Translations under genes and position numbers: made by a program
In this document: positions 1 to 8,189 of the stretch, piece after piece
Numbering within the stretch: the stretch's first letter is position 1
How the letters are laid out: each line of letters starts with the position of its first letter
Assembly: GCA_027604665.1 (NCBI GenBank)
Contig: JADGIZ010000676.1
Location: 1 to 10,199, forward strand
From: Polyrhizophydium stewartii
Lineage: Eukaryota > Chytridiomycota > Chytridiomycetes > Rhizophydiales
Direction of reading: 5' to 3'
Length of the DNA: 10,199 nucleotides
Notes under the pieces: generated by a model
What the model was told of the DNA's origin: nothing
What the model saw: the letters and a program-made list of their open reading frames with translations, nothing else
Database searches by the model: none

Positions 1-360
1 AATAAATATATACAGTAGATTTTAGTATCGATCCATATAGTTAATCTAGTTAGTTCTAGACTAATTTGACAAATAATGGAAAGAGCTTATTTTGAATAAT
101 GGAACCCGAGCGACTAGAAAGAATGAGGTAAAACTAATTAAGGATGGGCGCCAGAGACTACCTGATAAACTGTTGCCGCAAAATAAGGTAGTGTATCACT
201 GTATAATGGTAAGGAATATTACTATTACGGTATAAGTTAATACTTAAAAGGATTAGTTAGTGTACGACTGTATCAATGGTAAAGGTGATAGGTAGATTAG
301 TTAGTGTACGAACGATTAGTTAAAGTACTAAAGTCATGGTGAATTACTATACCAGGGAAA
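1..360. other. A-rich non-coding stretch with short direct repeats
   Basis: No gene is visible here. The + strand is A-rich and stop codons are frequent in all frames I read. A 17 nt direct repeat (251-267 and 295-311) and scattered GTAC tetramers begin near the middle and resemble the vocabulary of the array that follows, so this may be a more decayed margin of that array. No tRNA arm, rRNA core motif or promoter consensus was seen. Confidence 0.5.
251..311. repeat. 17 nt direct repeat pair, GATTAGTTAGTGTACGA
   Basis: GATTAGTTAGTGTACGA occurs perfectly at 251-267 and 295-311, 44 nt apart start to start. A third partial copy, GATTAGTTAAAGTAC, follows at once from about 314. The spacing and the decayed third copy suggest a short tandem duplication that has since drifted. 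Confidence 0.8.
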
Positions 361-369
361 TAAGTGGTT

Positions 370-394
370 GGACACTATTTAAGTGGACACTATT
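370..394. repeat. 10 nt tandem repeat, GGACACTATT
   Basis: GGACACTATT is found at 370-379 and 385-394, a period of 15 nt. It lies at the entrance to the AATAAG array and is probably a local slippage duplication. Confidence 0.7.
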
Positions 395-440
395 AAATGA
401 ATTGGTAAATTAAGAAGTAGTACAAGTGGAAACTATACTT

Positions 441-1045
441 AATAAGTACTACGTACGACTATTTAATACCAACTTAATAAGTACTAGAAGGAAATATACT
501 TAATAAGGACTAAAGTACGAATATTCAACTTAATAATACTATAAGTGTAAATATACTTAATAAGGGCCTGAACGGCCTCCTCTTTAATAAGTTAATACAT
601 TACATTATTGAATAAGGGCCGGAACGGCCGACTATTTAATGAGTTAGTAATAAATAAATCAATCTTTAATAACTATACTAAATAAGGGCCGGAACGGCCG
701 AATCTTAAGATAATTATTGAATAAGTACGTAGTACTACTATAAGTACAAGATAAGTACTAAAGTATTAATAAATGTTTAATAAGAAAGTAAAACTATACT
801 AAATAAGTACTACGTACGACTATGTAATAGATAAGTACTACAACACTAAGTACTTGGACATTATTTAATTAATCAAGGATTTAGTAACTATACTAAATAA
901 GAAGTCGAACCTATTTAATAATTAATGAATAAATAAGTAGAATCTTTAATAACTATAATAAGTACTAAAGTTACGGATACAGGAAATTATTGAATAAGTA
1001 CTAGAAAAATCTTTAATAAACAAGACGGCGACACTATAAATTAAA
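441..1045. repeat. Degenerate tandem array of ~25-39 nt units beginning AATAAG
   Basis: Units beginning AATAAG (sometimes AATAAT, AATAAC or ATAAG) start at 441, 476, 502, 532, 559, 586, 611, 681, 720, 751, 779, 802 and onward, with steps mostly of 25-39 nt. Many units carry a small inverted repeat just after AATAAG: GTAC-TAC-GTAC at 446-456 and 807-817, or GGCC-GGAAC-GGCC in the copies at 611 and 681. Several units are preceded by AACTATACT(A/T) and followed by ACTATTTAA. The 36 nt segments 431-466 and 792-827 differ at only two positions. The period is irregular and units have drifted, so this is a decayed minisatellite-like array, not a CRISPR array. I know of no named family that it matches. 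Confidence 0.75.
611..700. repeat. Two identical 20 nt GGCC-hairpin units, 70 nt apart
   Basis: AATAAGGGCCGGAACGGCCG occurs without a mismatch at 611-630 and 681-700. A diverged third copy lies at 559-578, with T for G in the loop. The arms GGCC/GGCC flank GGAAC. Against the A/T-rich background these are the first G+C spots in the window. They sit in the same place within the array unit where other units carry GTAC arms. Confidence 0.85.
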
Positions 1046-1183
1046 TAATAAACCCTCAAAATCCGGAAGACAGAGTAAGTACATAAGAGACTCATAGATA
1101 ATTCCTACATATAACAATAGATAAGTCATTATATAACTCTAGATTTAATTCACTACGTGACCCATATGAGATAGATAGGTACA

Positions 1184-1199
1184 TTGCGATGCTTCGCAA
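1184..1199. repeat. Hairpin TTGCGA/TCGCAA carrying the GATGCTTCGCAA motif
   Basis: The arms TTGCGA (1184-1189) and TCGCAA (1194-1199) are perfectly complementary around the loop TGCT. The 12 nt GATGCTTCGCAA returns exactly at 1958-1969, and as GATGCATCGCAA at 2308-2319, where CGATGCATCG (2307-2316) is itself a palindrome. This is a small dispersed family in the first quarter of the window. Confidence 0.75.
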
Positions 1200-1340
1200 C
1201 GCACCGATATGAATGGTCCAATGAAACAGACCTTCTGATGATTTAATTAAACAAGAGTATACCAATGAAGATTATGGTTTGGTCGACAAATCTCTTAACA
1301 ATGGGATCAACCAAATTCATAAAGCTTATGGAAGATCGAC

Positions 1341-1367
1341 GGTAGGTCTCTGCCCGCTACCCAGAGA
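1341..1367. repeat. Two interleaved, mutually exclusive stems
   Basis: GGTAG (1341-1345) can pair with CTACC (1357-1361), and TCTCTG (1347-1352) with CAGAGA (1362-1367). The stems interleave. Forming both as a pseudoknot is unlikely, because no nucleotides are left to cross the first stem. They are better read as alternatives, or as chance. Confidence 0.35.
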
Positions 1368-2690
1368 ATAATATTAATCCCTACTACAAATATAACCCAT
1401 ACTACAAACCAGTGGTAATACTCTTTATCAACTTCTACGAATAATAATTATATAGTGGTGCAATTATTCTAGTGTTTAAATTGTATATATATCTAATAGA
1501 TTTACTATGATATTTCCTTATTTATGGGATTTAGTTCATCTATAATTATTCTTAATCGGTACTATCGTATCCATTATTTGTTGTTCATTATATAAAGGAT
1601 TATGTTATATAGTCGTATTTTTCATACCATTTAGTTATTTAGAACTTTTCCTAAGTTAATTATTTATATTATTCATTCACATTATCTAAATCTTTACAAC
1701 TCAACTGCATGTTACTTATTTTTACTACGTATATATATAGGTAAACATATTTACTCAGATGGTAATTATTATGTTATTATTATTCCATTATTTATAGTTG
1801 ATTCTATAAAGGATCCTGATGTTTTATCTATAAAAGATTGCATTTATGGTTATCTGTATCACCCATAATTCCTGGCCAATTTGACTCCTATTCCTATAAT
1901 TAATTAGCTAAATCTTTTTATATAAGATTCCGGATGTATATTTATCCGTATTATCTTGATGCTTCGCAATTATTAATTGTTTGTACTTATCTATTATATC
2001 AGATACGGTATGACTCTTATTCTTAATGTTTATTATCTTGGGGACGATGACTAGTCGTCACCGTCAACATTATCTACATCTATTATTCATCTACAGGTTT
2101 CTTATCAAGCTACATCTGTAATCTATTCATTTATTAACTACCAATTTATTTCTGTAGTAATTTCACTCACCCATCCAATAGGATTAGAGTTAGTTCTAGT
2201 GGTAAGTAAGGGAATTAGTTAGCTAGTCGGGTTGGTTGATTTATATTTAGTTAAGATAGGATGTTCTAATCTATCTTGAATACATTTTTTATGGTTGTAT
2301 TTATTTCGATGCATCGCAATTAATGTAGCTCCAACAACCTTTGTAATGAGGTATCTTATATAATATATATATACTATGGATATTTATACTATTGATCAAA
2401 ATTTAGTTAGTTCATCTATTGGTACTATTTATGATCTACATTACTTATATTATCATCTACATTTATCTACAACCCATATACATATTTCTTATTTAAACTA
2501 TGTATATATCTGGAATCTAATCTAATTTATTATTCTACCTTTGTTTACTAATCTTTAAAGTATGTTAGTTAGAATTAGAGTAGGTAGTTCTAATCAGAAG
2601 ATCTGAATAATAAGATAGAGTAAATAAGCTAGTAATCAAAATAGAAGTAGGACTATTTAAACAACCCAAAGGTGAATCAATTATTAATAT

Positions 2691-3130
2691 GAGGTGACCT
2701 AAAATAATTATGAGATTGCTAGACCTTTTTGTTATGTAGCACGATTCGTTTTATCGGTAATTGAAAAGATCGTGGCCACCTTCTGGGGCGCGCCTGAAAA
2801 AGACAATTTACTAAAATAAATAAAGATTGGGCCTCCTTAGATTGTGGGCCTCCGGCCCGATCTGAGGTAAATAATGATAAATCAGGGTAAGCCACCGAAA
2901 TTATATAAATTGCAGCTCGATATCACTTTAGTGACCACCTCGTACCTCCACAACTTCTAAATTCATCGCGACGCCGCTTCAACCTCAAATACTCAACATC
3001 TAAATCTGAGTAGCTTCGCGATCTAATCTGGTAATTTAACTTAGGTGATTAACTAACAATTTAGAGATTAATAAGTGGTGTAAGCCTTTATTTATAGGAC
3101 TTATTCAACCTATCCTATCTTTTAACAGAA
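2691..3130. other. Non-coding stretch with first large G+C islands
   Basis: No gene is visible. The stretch holds the palindrome GGCGCGCC (2787-2794), two close copies of a GGGCCTCC motif (within 2827-2853; a further copy lies near 3330), and the 12-mer GCGACGCCGCTT at 2968-2979, which recurs at 8613-8624. GCTTCGCGAT at 3013-3022 belongs to a motif seen again at 9940 and 9988. These shared short G+C words point to dispersed repeats. Confidence 0.5.
2846..2858. repeat. G+C hairpin GGGCC-TCC-GGCCC
   Basis: Perfect 5 bp arms GGGCC (2846-2850) and GGCCC (2854-2858) around a TCC loop. It sits beside a second GGGCCTCC copy some 18 nt upstream. Confidence 0.7.
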
Positions 3131-3844
3131 ATGATTTATATGGAATTAACTTTAAATAATACAGCAATTAATTTAGGTGATTATATTAAACATTTGTAGT
3201 TAAACCAATTTATGAATTATTAAGGAGCCTATGGTTCTAATAGAGCAACAGCTAAATATTCAATGCACCAAGTTGATCATTCAATTAGGCGCTATCAAAT
3301 TGGAATAACGCTCAGTCGCTTTTAAGACAGGGCCTCCCTTTAAGTTCTATTTAATTGCTCCTTAATAGGGACTTCTATTTATGTCAAGGTCTAATACCCG
3401 TTTACGGTTCTATCCTTATTATTATAAAATAAGTAAGAAAAATCTGTTTCAATACTACGAGTTCAATTATTTCTATCATGGAGGAGGCTTTGCCATCTAA
3501 ATTTAGGCTACAGCTAATAGTTAAACCACTTTAGTTATATAGCAGTTAATTCATTAGACTGATTGGTATAATTTATTGATCTTAAAGGTCTGTTAGATAA
3601 ACCATGATCCTACCATCTATTCATAGCTAAATCTTTAGTAAGTGACTATTTAAATGCACCAAATGACCTTTGTCTCATCAATCCTTTCGATAGTTTTATC
3701 AATATTCGGATTATGTAATAAACCCGCTATAAAGCCGAAAACTATTAAAATCTATAACATCGATTAATCTTCATTGCAATATCTAATTCTAACTAACCTA
3801 TTGAGTTACCTTAGGTGAAGGAGTAAATATGGTTCTATTAAAGA

Positions 3845-3865
3845 GGGAGTGCCATTGGCGCTCCC
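3845..3865. repeat. 9 bp hairpin with 3 nt loop
   Basis: Arms 3845-3853 (GGGAGTGCC) and 3857-3865 (GGCGCTCCC) pair over nine positions, one of them a T/G wobble, around the loop ATT. It is one of the strongest single hairpins in the A/T-rich part. No T-tract follows, so it is not an obvious terminator. Confidence 0.75.
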
Positions 3866-4332
3866 GATATATGGTTACCCCTGGCAAGAATCTAAAGCTG
3901 ATATTGGTAAACTACTATTGGTTTATGCTGCTCTCTAGACTGGTACGGATCAAATGGCTTATTATCGATAATTAAATCTAATAATAACTTGTATTAAACC
4001 CTTTCTTAGCTGGTAAGTACTTGAAGCTAATATAGCTCCCATTATCAACTTCACCCTAAAGTAGATAGAAAGATCCTAAATACTATACTAACTTCTATAG
4101 TTGTCAGATAGATCTTTCTCGGGAATCTTGGTGCTGCTGTGTACTAAATATTCTGCTATAATAGCTAAACCATTTAATCTTATGGTTTTTATTGATGAAT
4201 CGAAGATCTCTGCGTTGGTTATATAAAAAGGTTGAAATGAAACTTTTCACGCAGCACATAAATTGGGCTTACAATAGCAAATACCTTTAACAACTTCTAA
4301 AGCAAACTACGGAGGATGAGCTATTTTAAGTA

Positions 4333-4380
4333 TCGCGGTCCTCCCGCGGCCAGGGCCGCTTTCTGAGGATCGAACCGCCA
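4333..4380. repeat. G+C island with adjacent hairpins
   Basis: GCGG (4335-4338) can pair with CCGC (4344-4347). Overlapping this, GCGGCC (4346-4351) and GGCCGC (4354-4359) form a perfect 6 bp stem. The sequence then runs TTTCTGAGGATCGAACCG, faintly like the CTTCTGAGGCGAC end of the two three-hairpin cassettes. It may be a decayed relative of them, but the resemblance is short. Confidence 0.5.
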
Positions 4381-4534
4381 AAAGAAGAAAAGGAAACAAA
4401 TAAATGAAAAGTTTAAGTAATAGTTTTAAATCGGGCTAGCGCCGCCCTAACTAACTATGTTGGCCTTCAGCTTCACTACTTGTAATAATTTTTTATGTTA
4501 TAACTACTCTACAAAGTGAGTCCCTCATGATTCC

Positions 4535-4549
4535 AGCTCCAGAGGAGCT
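4535..4549. repeat. Hairpin AGCTCC-AGA-GGAGCT
   Basis: Perfect 6 bp arms with an AGA loop. GGAGCTCC-type words recur as palindromes at 7711-7720 and 10080-10087, so this is probably one more member of a dispersed set. Confidence 0.7.
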
Positions 4550-4742
4550 TCTTATTCATTACGTTATGTTGACTTGTGTATTTATGAAAATTTCTCTCTA
4601 GTATTTTATCTATTTCTTAAGTATCAGCTATTACAATTATTCAATTGTTAAATCAGTTCTTTGATTGAGGTTACACAATTAATTTAGAAAGTAGAGAATC
4701 CTAGTACAACAGGTCAACTTATTATTACAATTATAAGTCTAC

Positions 4743-4759
4743 TTGAAGACGATCTTCAA
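4743..4759. repeat. Hairpin TTGAAGA-CGA-TCTTCAA
   Basis: Perfect 7 bp arms at 4743-4749 and 4753-4759 with a CGA loop, in A/T-rich surroundings. Confidence 0.7.
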
Positions 4760-5203
4760 ATTGAGCAAATAAAGGCGATACTGCAAATCTTAATGAGGTC
4801 TAAGCAGGATTTTGGGTTTCACCTTTACAATAATAGCTGGTAATATAAAATAACCTATTCAAACAGTTACTCCTACTAGCTGGTATTACGATAACTAGAA
4901 TTTGTTAATATATCTAGGATCAGGTGCTAACAATGCAGGTGTATACTTCATCACTTTACTGATTCATAAGAGATCTACGATGGTTCTGTCATTATATTTA
5001 ATTATTTACTTCACAGAGGGCCCTATTTATAAATGGAGCTGATAATCATCACTCAATTACTGTAATTATTTTGGTGTAATTTATGTTTATAGGTGAATGA
5101 TCATTGAATTTCTCATGAACAATCATTTTTATAATGTCTATTTAATTAATCGAATGTGAATTCAAGTACTTCAAATCTTAGAAGATTTTTCTCAATTTTA
5201 AGC

Positions 5204-5320
5204 GGCGGGTGTGGCGTAGGCGAAGGCCGGCCACTCCGCGACCGGAGCCTTTACAAGGCTCCCCCGGATCCTTCAGATCCGGGCCTCAGAAGAGCTTCTG
5301 AGGCGACGTCGCGGCCGCGA
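5204..5320. repeat. Dense G+C cluster containing a three-hairpin cassette
   Basis: The cassette runs from GCGACCGG (5238-5245) to GCGAC (5303-5307). Hairpin 1 has arms GGAGCCTT (5244-5251) and AAGGCTCC (5255-5262), loop TAC. Hairpin 2 has arms CCCGGATC (5263-5270) and GATCCGGG (5276-5283), loop CTTCA. Hairpin 3 has arms GCCTCAGAAG (5283-5292) and CTTCTGAGGC (5295-5304). The hairpins abut with no spacer. Two palindromes follow directly, GCGACGTCGC (5303-5312) and TCGCGGCCGCGA (5309-5320). Upstream, 5204-5237 is also G+C-rich, with GGCCGGCC. The last 29 nt of the cassette recur exactly at 10171-10199. It resembles the G+C clusters and multi-hairpin elements of organelle genomes in style; I cannot assign it to a named family. 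Confidence 0.85.
5279..5307. repeat. 29 nt dispersed repeat, copy 1
   Basis: The sequence 5279-5307 is identical to 10171-10199 over 29 nt, 4,892 nt apart in the same orientation. The base just upstream differs (T against A). It contains the whole of hairpin 3 plus the flanking GCGAC. It is the longest exact repeat I found in the window. Confidence 0.95.
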
Positions 5321-5917
5321 TTTTTCATTAAGTAGTTCCTGAGAATTACAATAATTTGGAGCAGCTCCGCTGCGGCTGTCAAATTGATTTTTTATTAATT
5401 TCAATTTAAGTTCTTCTATGCTGGGGCGGGTTCTAAATCATAATATACAATTGATCACTAATATGAACTTGGTTAATTCCGCTAGCGTGGCTGCTAGTAA
5501 CTCAATCTAAAGTTCAAGAACAGCAGACTAAAATGGTATTTACCTAAAACTACATCTTTTCTCTCATTTTATAGATTCACCACATCGGAGATGTTAATAC
5601 TTAGAATCAATTATAATTTATTATCAATCTCAAATTGATTCACCTGATGTTAATTAGTATTAATGATCTTGTAGTTAACTTAGAGAATAAAATATCCAAA
5701 ACTTTGCGCATTGTTAACTGTTCCCTCCTATTTTGTAATTAGACTTTGTTAATTTAGAGTCTTTCATATAAATATTCCCTAGAACTTTAGATTGAATGCA
5801 CTTTTATTAATCCTATAGTATTCATAGGTAAAATACATGGGCGAATTTGTGCTACAGCAAAGATTCCAATCGACGGTAATAATTAATTATAATTTTACTC
5901 GTAATATTTCTACAATG

Positions 5918-5934
5918 ATCGATTAAGTCGATTA
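5918..5934. repeat. ATCGATTARGTCGATTA dispersed hairpin, copy 1
   Basis: ATCGATTAAGTCGATTA here and ATCGATTAGGTCGATTA at 8421-8437 differ at one of 17 positions. The arms ATCGA/TCGAT enclose five nucleotides. A related form, TCGAC-TAA-GTCGA, is at 8999-9011. Confidence 0.75.
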
Positions 5935-6651
5935 CATAAGACTGGTACTTAATTATGGTACCTCACAGATCCGATTACTGGTATTAAGGAACTGCAATTG
6001 ATTTATTTTAGCTTATTAGTTGTAGCTAAATTGACAAATGAGATAGTTTGATATATGGAAACTGTCTTATAATGGTTGGATAAAAATAGGTAATCTGATA
6101 AAAACATTTTAATATTAGTTCCAATAGTATGGGTGATCTAATCATATTTTAATTTAAGTTATTAATAACAATCTCAAGAGTCATTGGTACTCCAACTTAG
6201 TGAATTTTATCCAATCGAAACTAAATATAAGCTTCTTATAGTTTGTTATTGTTTTATATAAATTAAATAATCCTAATATTGAAACTCTCAAATTAAGATT
6301 GAATTCATCTTTTGTTGTTTTTACTGAGATTAAATCTAATTATTTCTCATTTCTCCTAGATTTGTTGCTGCAAATAATTATTTGTTAATTAGTAATTACG
6401 TATTTATGAGGTTCCGGCGCCCATAAGATATTAGTTACCACCACAATAAAGCATCAAACCCTAGATTACCAGAATAGAGTTGTATGAGTATTCTTTAGAT
6501 AAAACCAGCATATGTGTAATTACCCGAAAGGGCGTAAACGGTGGTCTAATAAGGTATCGGTTGTTAGTTCATCACTTTGTAAGTCTGCTATTATATACTA
6601 TTCCTAGTTATATTCCCCTGAGTTTAGTTTATCGATTATATCTTTATAAGA

Positions 6652-6668
6652 AGCAATCGGAAATTGCT
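6652..6668. repeat. Hairpin AGCAAT-CGGAA-ATTGCT
   Basis: Perfect 6 bp arms around a five-nucleotide loop. The same arm sequence, one base longer (AGCAATC/GATTGCT), recurs with different loops at 8369-8386 and 9192-9225. Confidence 0.7.
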
Positions 6669-6869
6669 CAATTACCTTTAATCTATAAGTAAGCCTATGT
6701 ATCATATTGACCCCTGATAAGTGAACGATCGTATATTGCTTACAACAATGGAGATTATCTAATATATTAAGCTGCTACATTTTATTTTATGCTTGGCTCA
6801 CCAGTTCGAGTTATCTATACAGGTAAATGATCAACAACATATTCACCCACCTTGGTTGTATCTATCAGA

Positions 6870-6888
6870 TTTTAGGTTTATCCTAAAA
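6870..6888. repeat. Hairpin TTTTAGG-TTTAT-CCTAAAA
   Basis: Perfect 7 bp arms at 6870-6876 and 6882-6888. The stem is A/T-rich with two G-C pairs next to the loop. No function is apparent. Confidence 0.65.
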
Positions 6889-7170
6889 ATTCTGATGGTT
6901 TATTAAGTATTTATTCTACATGATTTCTAGTTATTCTGCATCAGACTTGGAATTAGATGGTGGTACTACATCGATTAACTTCTCCTTCAAACAAGTTTAT
7001 ATAACCTCTATTACTACATTAAGTTCTTCATCAACAAAGTTGATTCATCAATCATTACGATGTACCACCATTAATAACTAATTTATCGATCTTCAGATAA
7101 TCCTATAACCTTTGACATAATATCACAAATTCTAGTTCTCATCAGCCGGTGTCTTAGTACGGTTTATTAC

Positions 7171-7251
7171 CACCTGGTCTGGCTAATTACGTATCGCCTC
7201 ACTCAGCAAGCTCTTTCGGCTCACTCTTATGGGCCCGCCCTAGACCAGGTG
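7171..7251. repeat. Inverted structured repeat, copy A
   Basis: The arms CACCTGGTCT (7171-7180) and AGACCAGGTG (7242-7251) pair perfectly over 10 bp, closing about 61 nt. The reverse complement of the right half, CTCACTCTTATGGGCCCGCC (7220-7239), is found at 7594-7613 inside copy B. Similarity extends through most of the loop (GCTAATTACGTATCG here, GCTATTTACGTTTCG in B) and past the closing arm to a shared TTATTAGAG. Copy B therefore lies about 330 nt away in the opposite orientation. The element could be a mobile hairpin unit or a structured RNA. I recognise neither a tRNA nor an rRNA domain in it. Confidence 0.8.
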
Positions 7252-7397
7252 CTCATTTATTAGAGATCGGTTTGGAGCGACTCCTAGCGTCTGTCTTTTT
7301 CTCCTCATTTGGGCATGTCAATAATAGTATACTAATTATTAAATCGACCCGAACATGCTGCGGCCCGGCCTTCCCCTATTTATTAGACTTGTTGATC

Positions 7398-7457
7398 GAT
7401 CTATTATCTCTTCCTTCTTATTGAGTTGATCTATTATCTCTTCCTTCTTATTTAGTT
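7398..7457. repeat. Exact tandem duplication of a 30 nt unit
   Basis: The units 7398-7427 and 7428-7457 match at 29 of 30 positions (G against T near the end). Each begins GATCTATTATCTCTTCC and ends AGTT. The near identity suggests a recent duplication. The unit length is a multiple of three, but it lies in no recognised gene. Confidence 0.95.
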
Positions 7458-7582
7458 ATCCCATCCCCTATATTTACCATCTAATCATATAATATGATAC
7501 CCCAAATAGACAAATGGTGTAAGACTAGTCAATGGGAGTTAAGAAACAATAGAAAGCGGCGGCGCTCTAATAAGAGGTGATG

Positions 7583-7657
7583 ACCTGGATCAAGGCGGGC
7601 CCATAAGAGTGAGGGTCGGTATAGCAAGACCCGAAACGTAAATAGCTTGATCCAGGT
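7583..7657. repeat. Inverted structured repeat, copy B
   Basis: The arms ACCTGGATCAAG (7583-7594) and CTTGATCCAGGT (7646-7657) pair perfectly over 12 bp. Inside, GGGTC (7613-7617) pairs with GACCC (7628-7632). It is the inverted partner of copy A. Relative to A, the stem has one extra A-T pair and a T-A pair turned into A-T, so both arms changed in step. The loop contains the 20 nt shared exactly with copy A on the opposite strand. Confidence 0.8.
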
Positions 7658-7685
7658 AATACCCCAGAATATAATTTTGATCTTG

Positions 7686-7741
7686 CTGTGGCGTTGCCTA
7701 GGTCGCTCAGCGGAGCTCCGGTTGCTCTTAATGAGCCACAG
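7686..7741. repeat. 7 bp stem CTGTGGC/GCCACAG enclosing a palindrome
   Basis: CTGTGGC (7686-7692) pairs with GCCACAG (7735-7741). The 42 nt between contain the 10 nt palindrome CGGAGCTCCG (7711-7720). Standing next to copy B, this may be part of a larger folded region from about 7580 to 7745. Confidence 0.6.
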
Positions 7742-8174
7742 AGAACCAAGGCCTTGGGTCAACGGTTTTGGAGATTAATTCGGTAAAGTCTAGAGTAAAA
7801 TATATGCAACATAGTAGTCCCATATCAATTAAGCTATTCTGGGAATGCTGAAAATATAAATCGTAGAAGTTAAGGGCGAAGCCGGGACTGGAACCTTGAA
7901 ACTGATTGAATAGGGTTAAATGAGCAATCTTGGACCTGAATGTTGAATAATGTAAAGCCACATAAATCTTTTATATATTTTTATAAGATGCTAGATAAAT
8001 TAAATAAAGATCAAATAAAAATAGAACAATCGAAGAATAACATTTGAAGAATGCTTAGAACCATTATTAAGCTAATATAAATTATCTATCTTAACGAAAT
8101 AACTAAATTAGAGCTAGTTGTTTTTATCTATAGGGTGTTGAATATCCGTTGAAGTTTTTGAGAACTTGAAAATC

Positions 8175-8189
8175 ATCGACCACGTCGAT
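8175..8189. repeat. Hairpin ATCGAC-CAC-GTCGAT
   Basis: Perfect 6 bp arms around a CAC loop. It is related in arm sequence to the TCGAC/GTCGA stem at 8999-9011. Confidence 0.7.

Larger units (their letters stand above)
1046..2690. other. Long A/T-rich stretch without a recognisable gene
   Basis: About 1.6 kb with no gene that I can support. From roughly 1430 to 2560 the + strand turns T-rich (TATT, ATCTAC and TTATTTAT runs), the reverse of the purine-rich array upstream. Stop codons are dense in the frames I read. The only distinct structures are small hairpins at 1184-1199 and 1341-1367, a palindrome at 2307-2316 and the three-copy GATGC(T/A)TCGCAA motif. Confidence 0.5.
3131..5200. other. 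Two-kilobase stretch without a recognisable gene
   Basis: I find no gene here. Several 40-60 codon open frames on the + strand read smoothly, for example 3805-3972 and one spanning roughly 4690-4850, the latter lacking an early start codon. None matches a family I know, and such lengths are expected by chance at about one-third G+C. Reading TGA as tryptophan, as many mitochondria do, lengthens a few only slightly. Hairpins at 3845-3865, 4346-4359, 4535-4549 and 4743-4759 are the clearest structures. A decayed gene relic cannot be excluded. Confidence 0.4.
5321..7140. other. A/T-rich stretch without a recognisable gene
   Basis: About 1.8 kb with no supported gene. GCAG/CTGC at 5361-5373 forms a small hairpin just after the G+C cluster. 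Others lie at 5918-5932, 6652-6668, 6870-6888 and 7030-7044. A 70-codon frame at 6480-6692 starts only with TTG, has no recognisable motif and is within chance length. I saw no tRNA cloverleaf or rRNA core motif. Confidence 0.5.
7158..7481 (+). other. Open frame of uncertain status, without a start codon near its 5' end
   Basis: After a TAG at 7155, this frame is open for 88 codons to a TGA at 7422. If TGA means tryptophan, as in many mitochondria, it runs 108 codons to a TAA at 7482. It has no ATG; the first TTG comes well inside. Its middle, reading SLLWARPRPGAHLLE, parallels SLLWARLDPGHHLLLE in a minus-strand frame at 7529-7762, because the DNA there is an inverted repeat. The two alignments differ by one in-frame codon in this stretch, but shift frame just upstream. 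The 30 nt duplication at 7398-7457 is in frame. A frame of this length is expected by chance in a window this size, so I do not call it a gene. Confidence 0.15.
7529..7961 (-). other. Two overlapping minus-strand open frames, probably not genes
   Basis: A 77-codon frame (7728-7961) and a second 77-codon frame in a different phase (7529-7762) overlap by 35 nt on the minus strand. Read together they could suggest a frameshifted relic of about 145 residues. The second frame crosses the inverted repeat copy B and several strong stems, and opens only with TTG. Neither product resembles a family I know. Frames of this length are expected by chance at this base composition. The higher G+C of the stretch and the pairing of the two frames are the only reasons to mention it. 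Confidence 0.12.

Noticed and set aside
441..1045. CRISPR array
   Set aside because: Units are degenerate, spacing is irregular, there are no unique spacers of even length and no cas-like gene.
2441..2450. ATATAAGTAA on the minus strand, the yeast mitochondrial promoter word
   Set aside because: About half an occurrence is expected by chance in a window this size and composition, no gene follows, and the organism is not shown to be a yeast.
2787..2794. GGCGCGCC (and GCGGCCGC at 5311-5318) as cloning-site remains
   Set aside because: Both sit in native-looking G+C islands built of palindromes, with no vector sequence around them.
3805..3972. Open frame with ATG at 3829, ending at TAA 3973
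   Set aside because: 48 residues from the ATG, crossing a strong 9 bp hairpin, with no family resemblance. Under a TGA=Trp code it reaches about 60 codons, still within chance.
4211..4254. Group II intron domain V-like stem (CTGCG/CGCAG with GAAA nearby)
   Set aside because: The inner stem is mismatched and the catalytic AGC triad and bulge are not in place. No intron-encoded protein is nearby.
5173..5188. AAATCTT/AAGATTT followed by a short T run, as a terminator
   Set aside because: The stem is A/T-rich with a two-base loop, there is no gene upstream, and T runs are common here.
6480..6692. 70-codon open frame on the + strand
   Set aside because: It starts only with TTG, has no recognisable motif, no neighbours and a chance-level length, and it contains an AGCAAT/ATTGCT hairpin.
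7137..7150. CTGATGAG on the minus strand, as in a hammerhead ribozyme core
   Set aside because: No stem II followed by GAAA lies downstream in the required order.
7583..7660. Part of an rRNA (GACCCGAAAC is found in bacterial 23S rRNA)
   Set aside because: Only ten bases match. The surrounding helices do not follow the 23S fold and no other conserved rRNA core motif occurs in the window.
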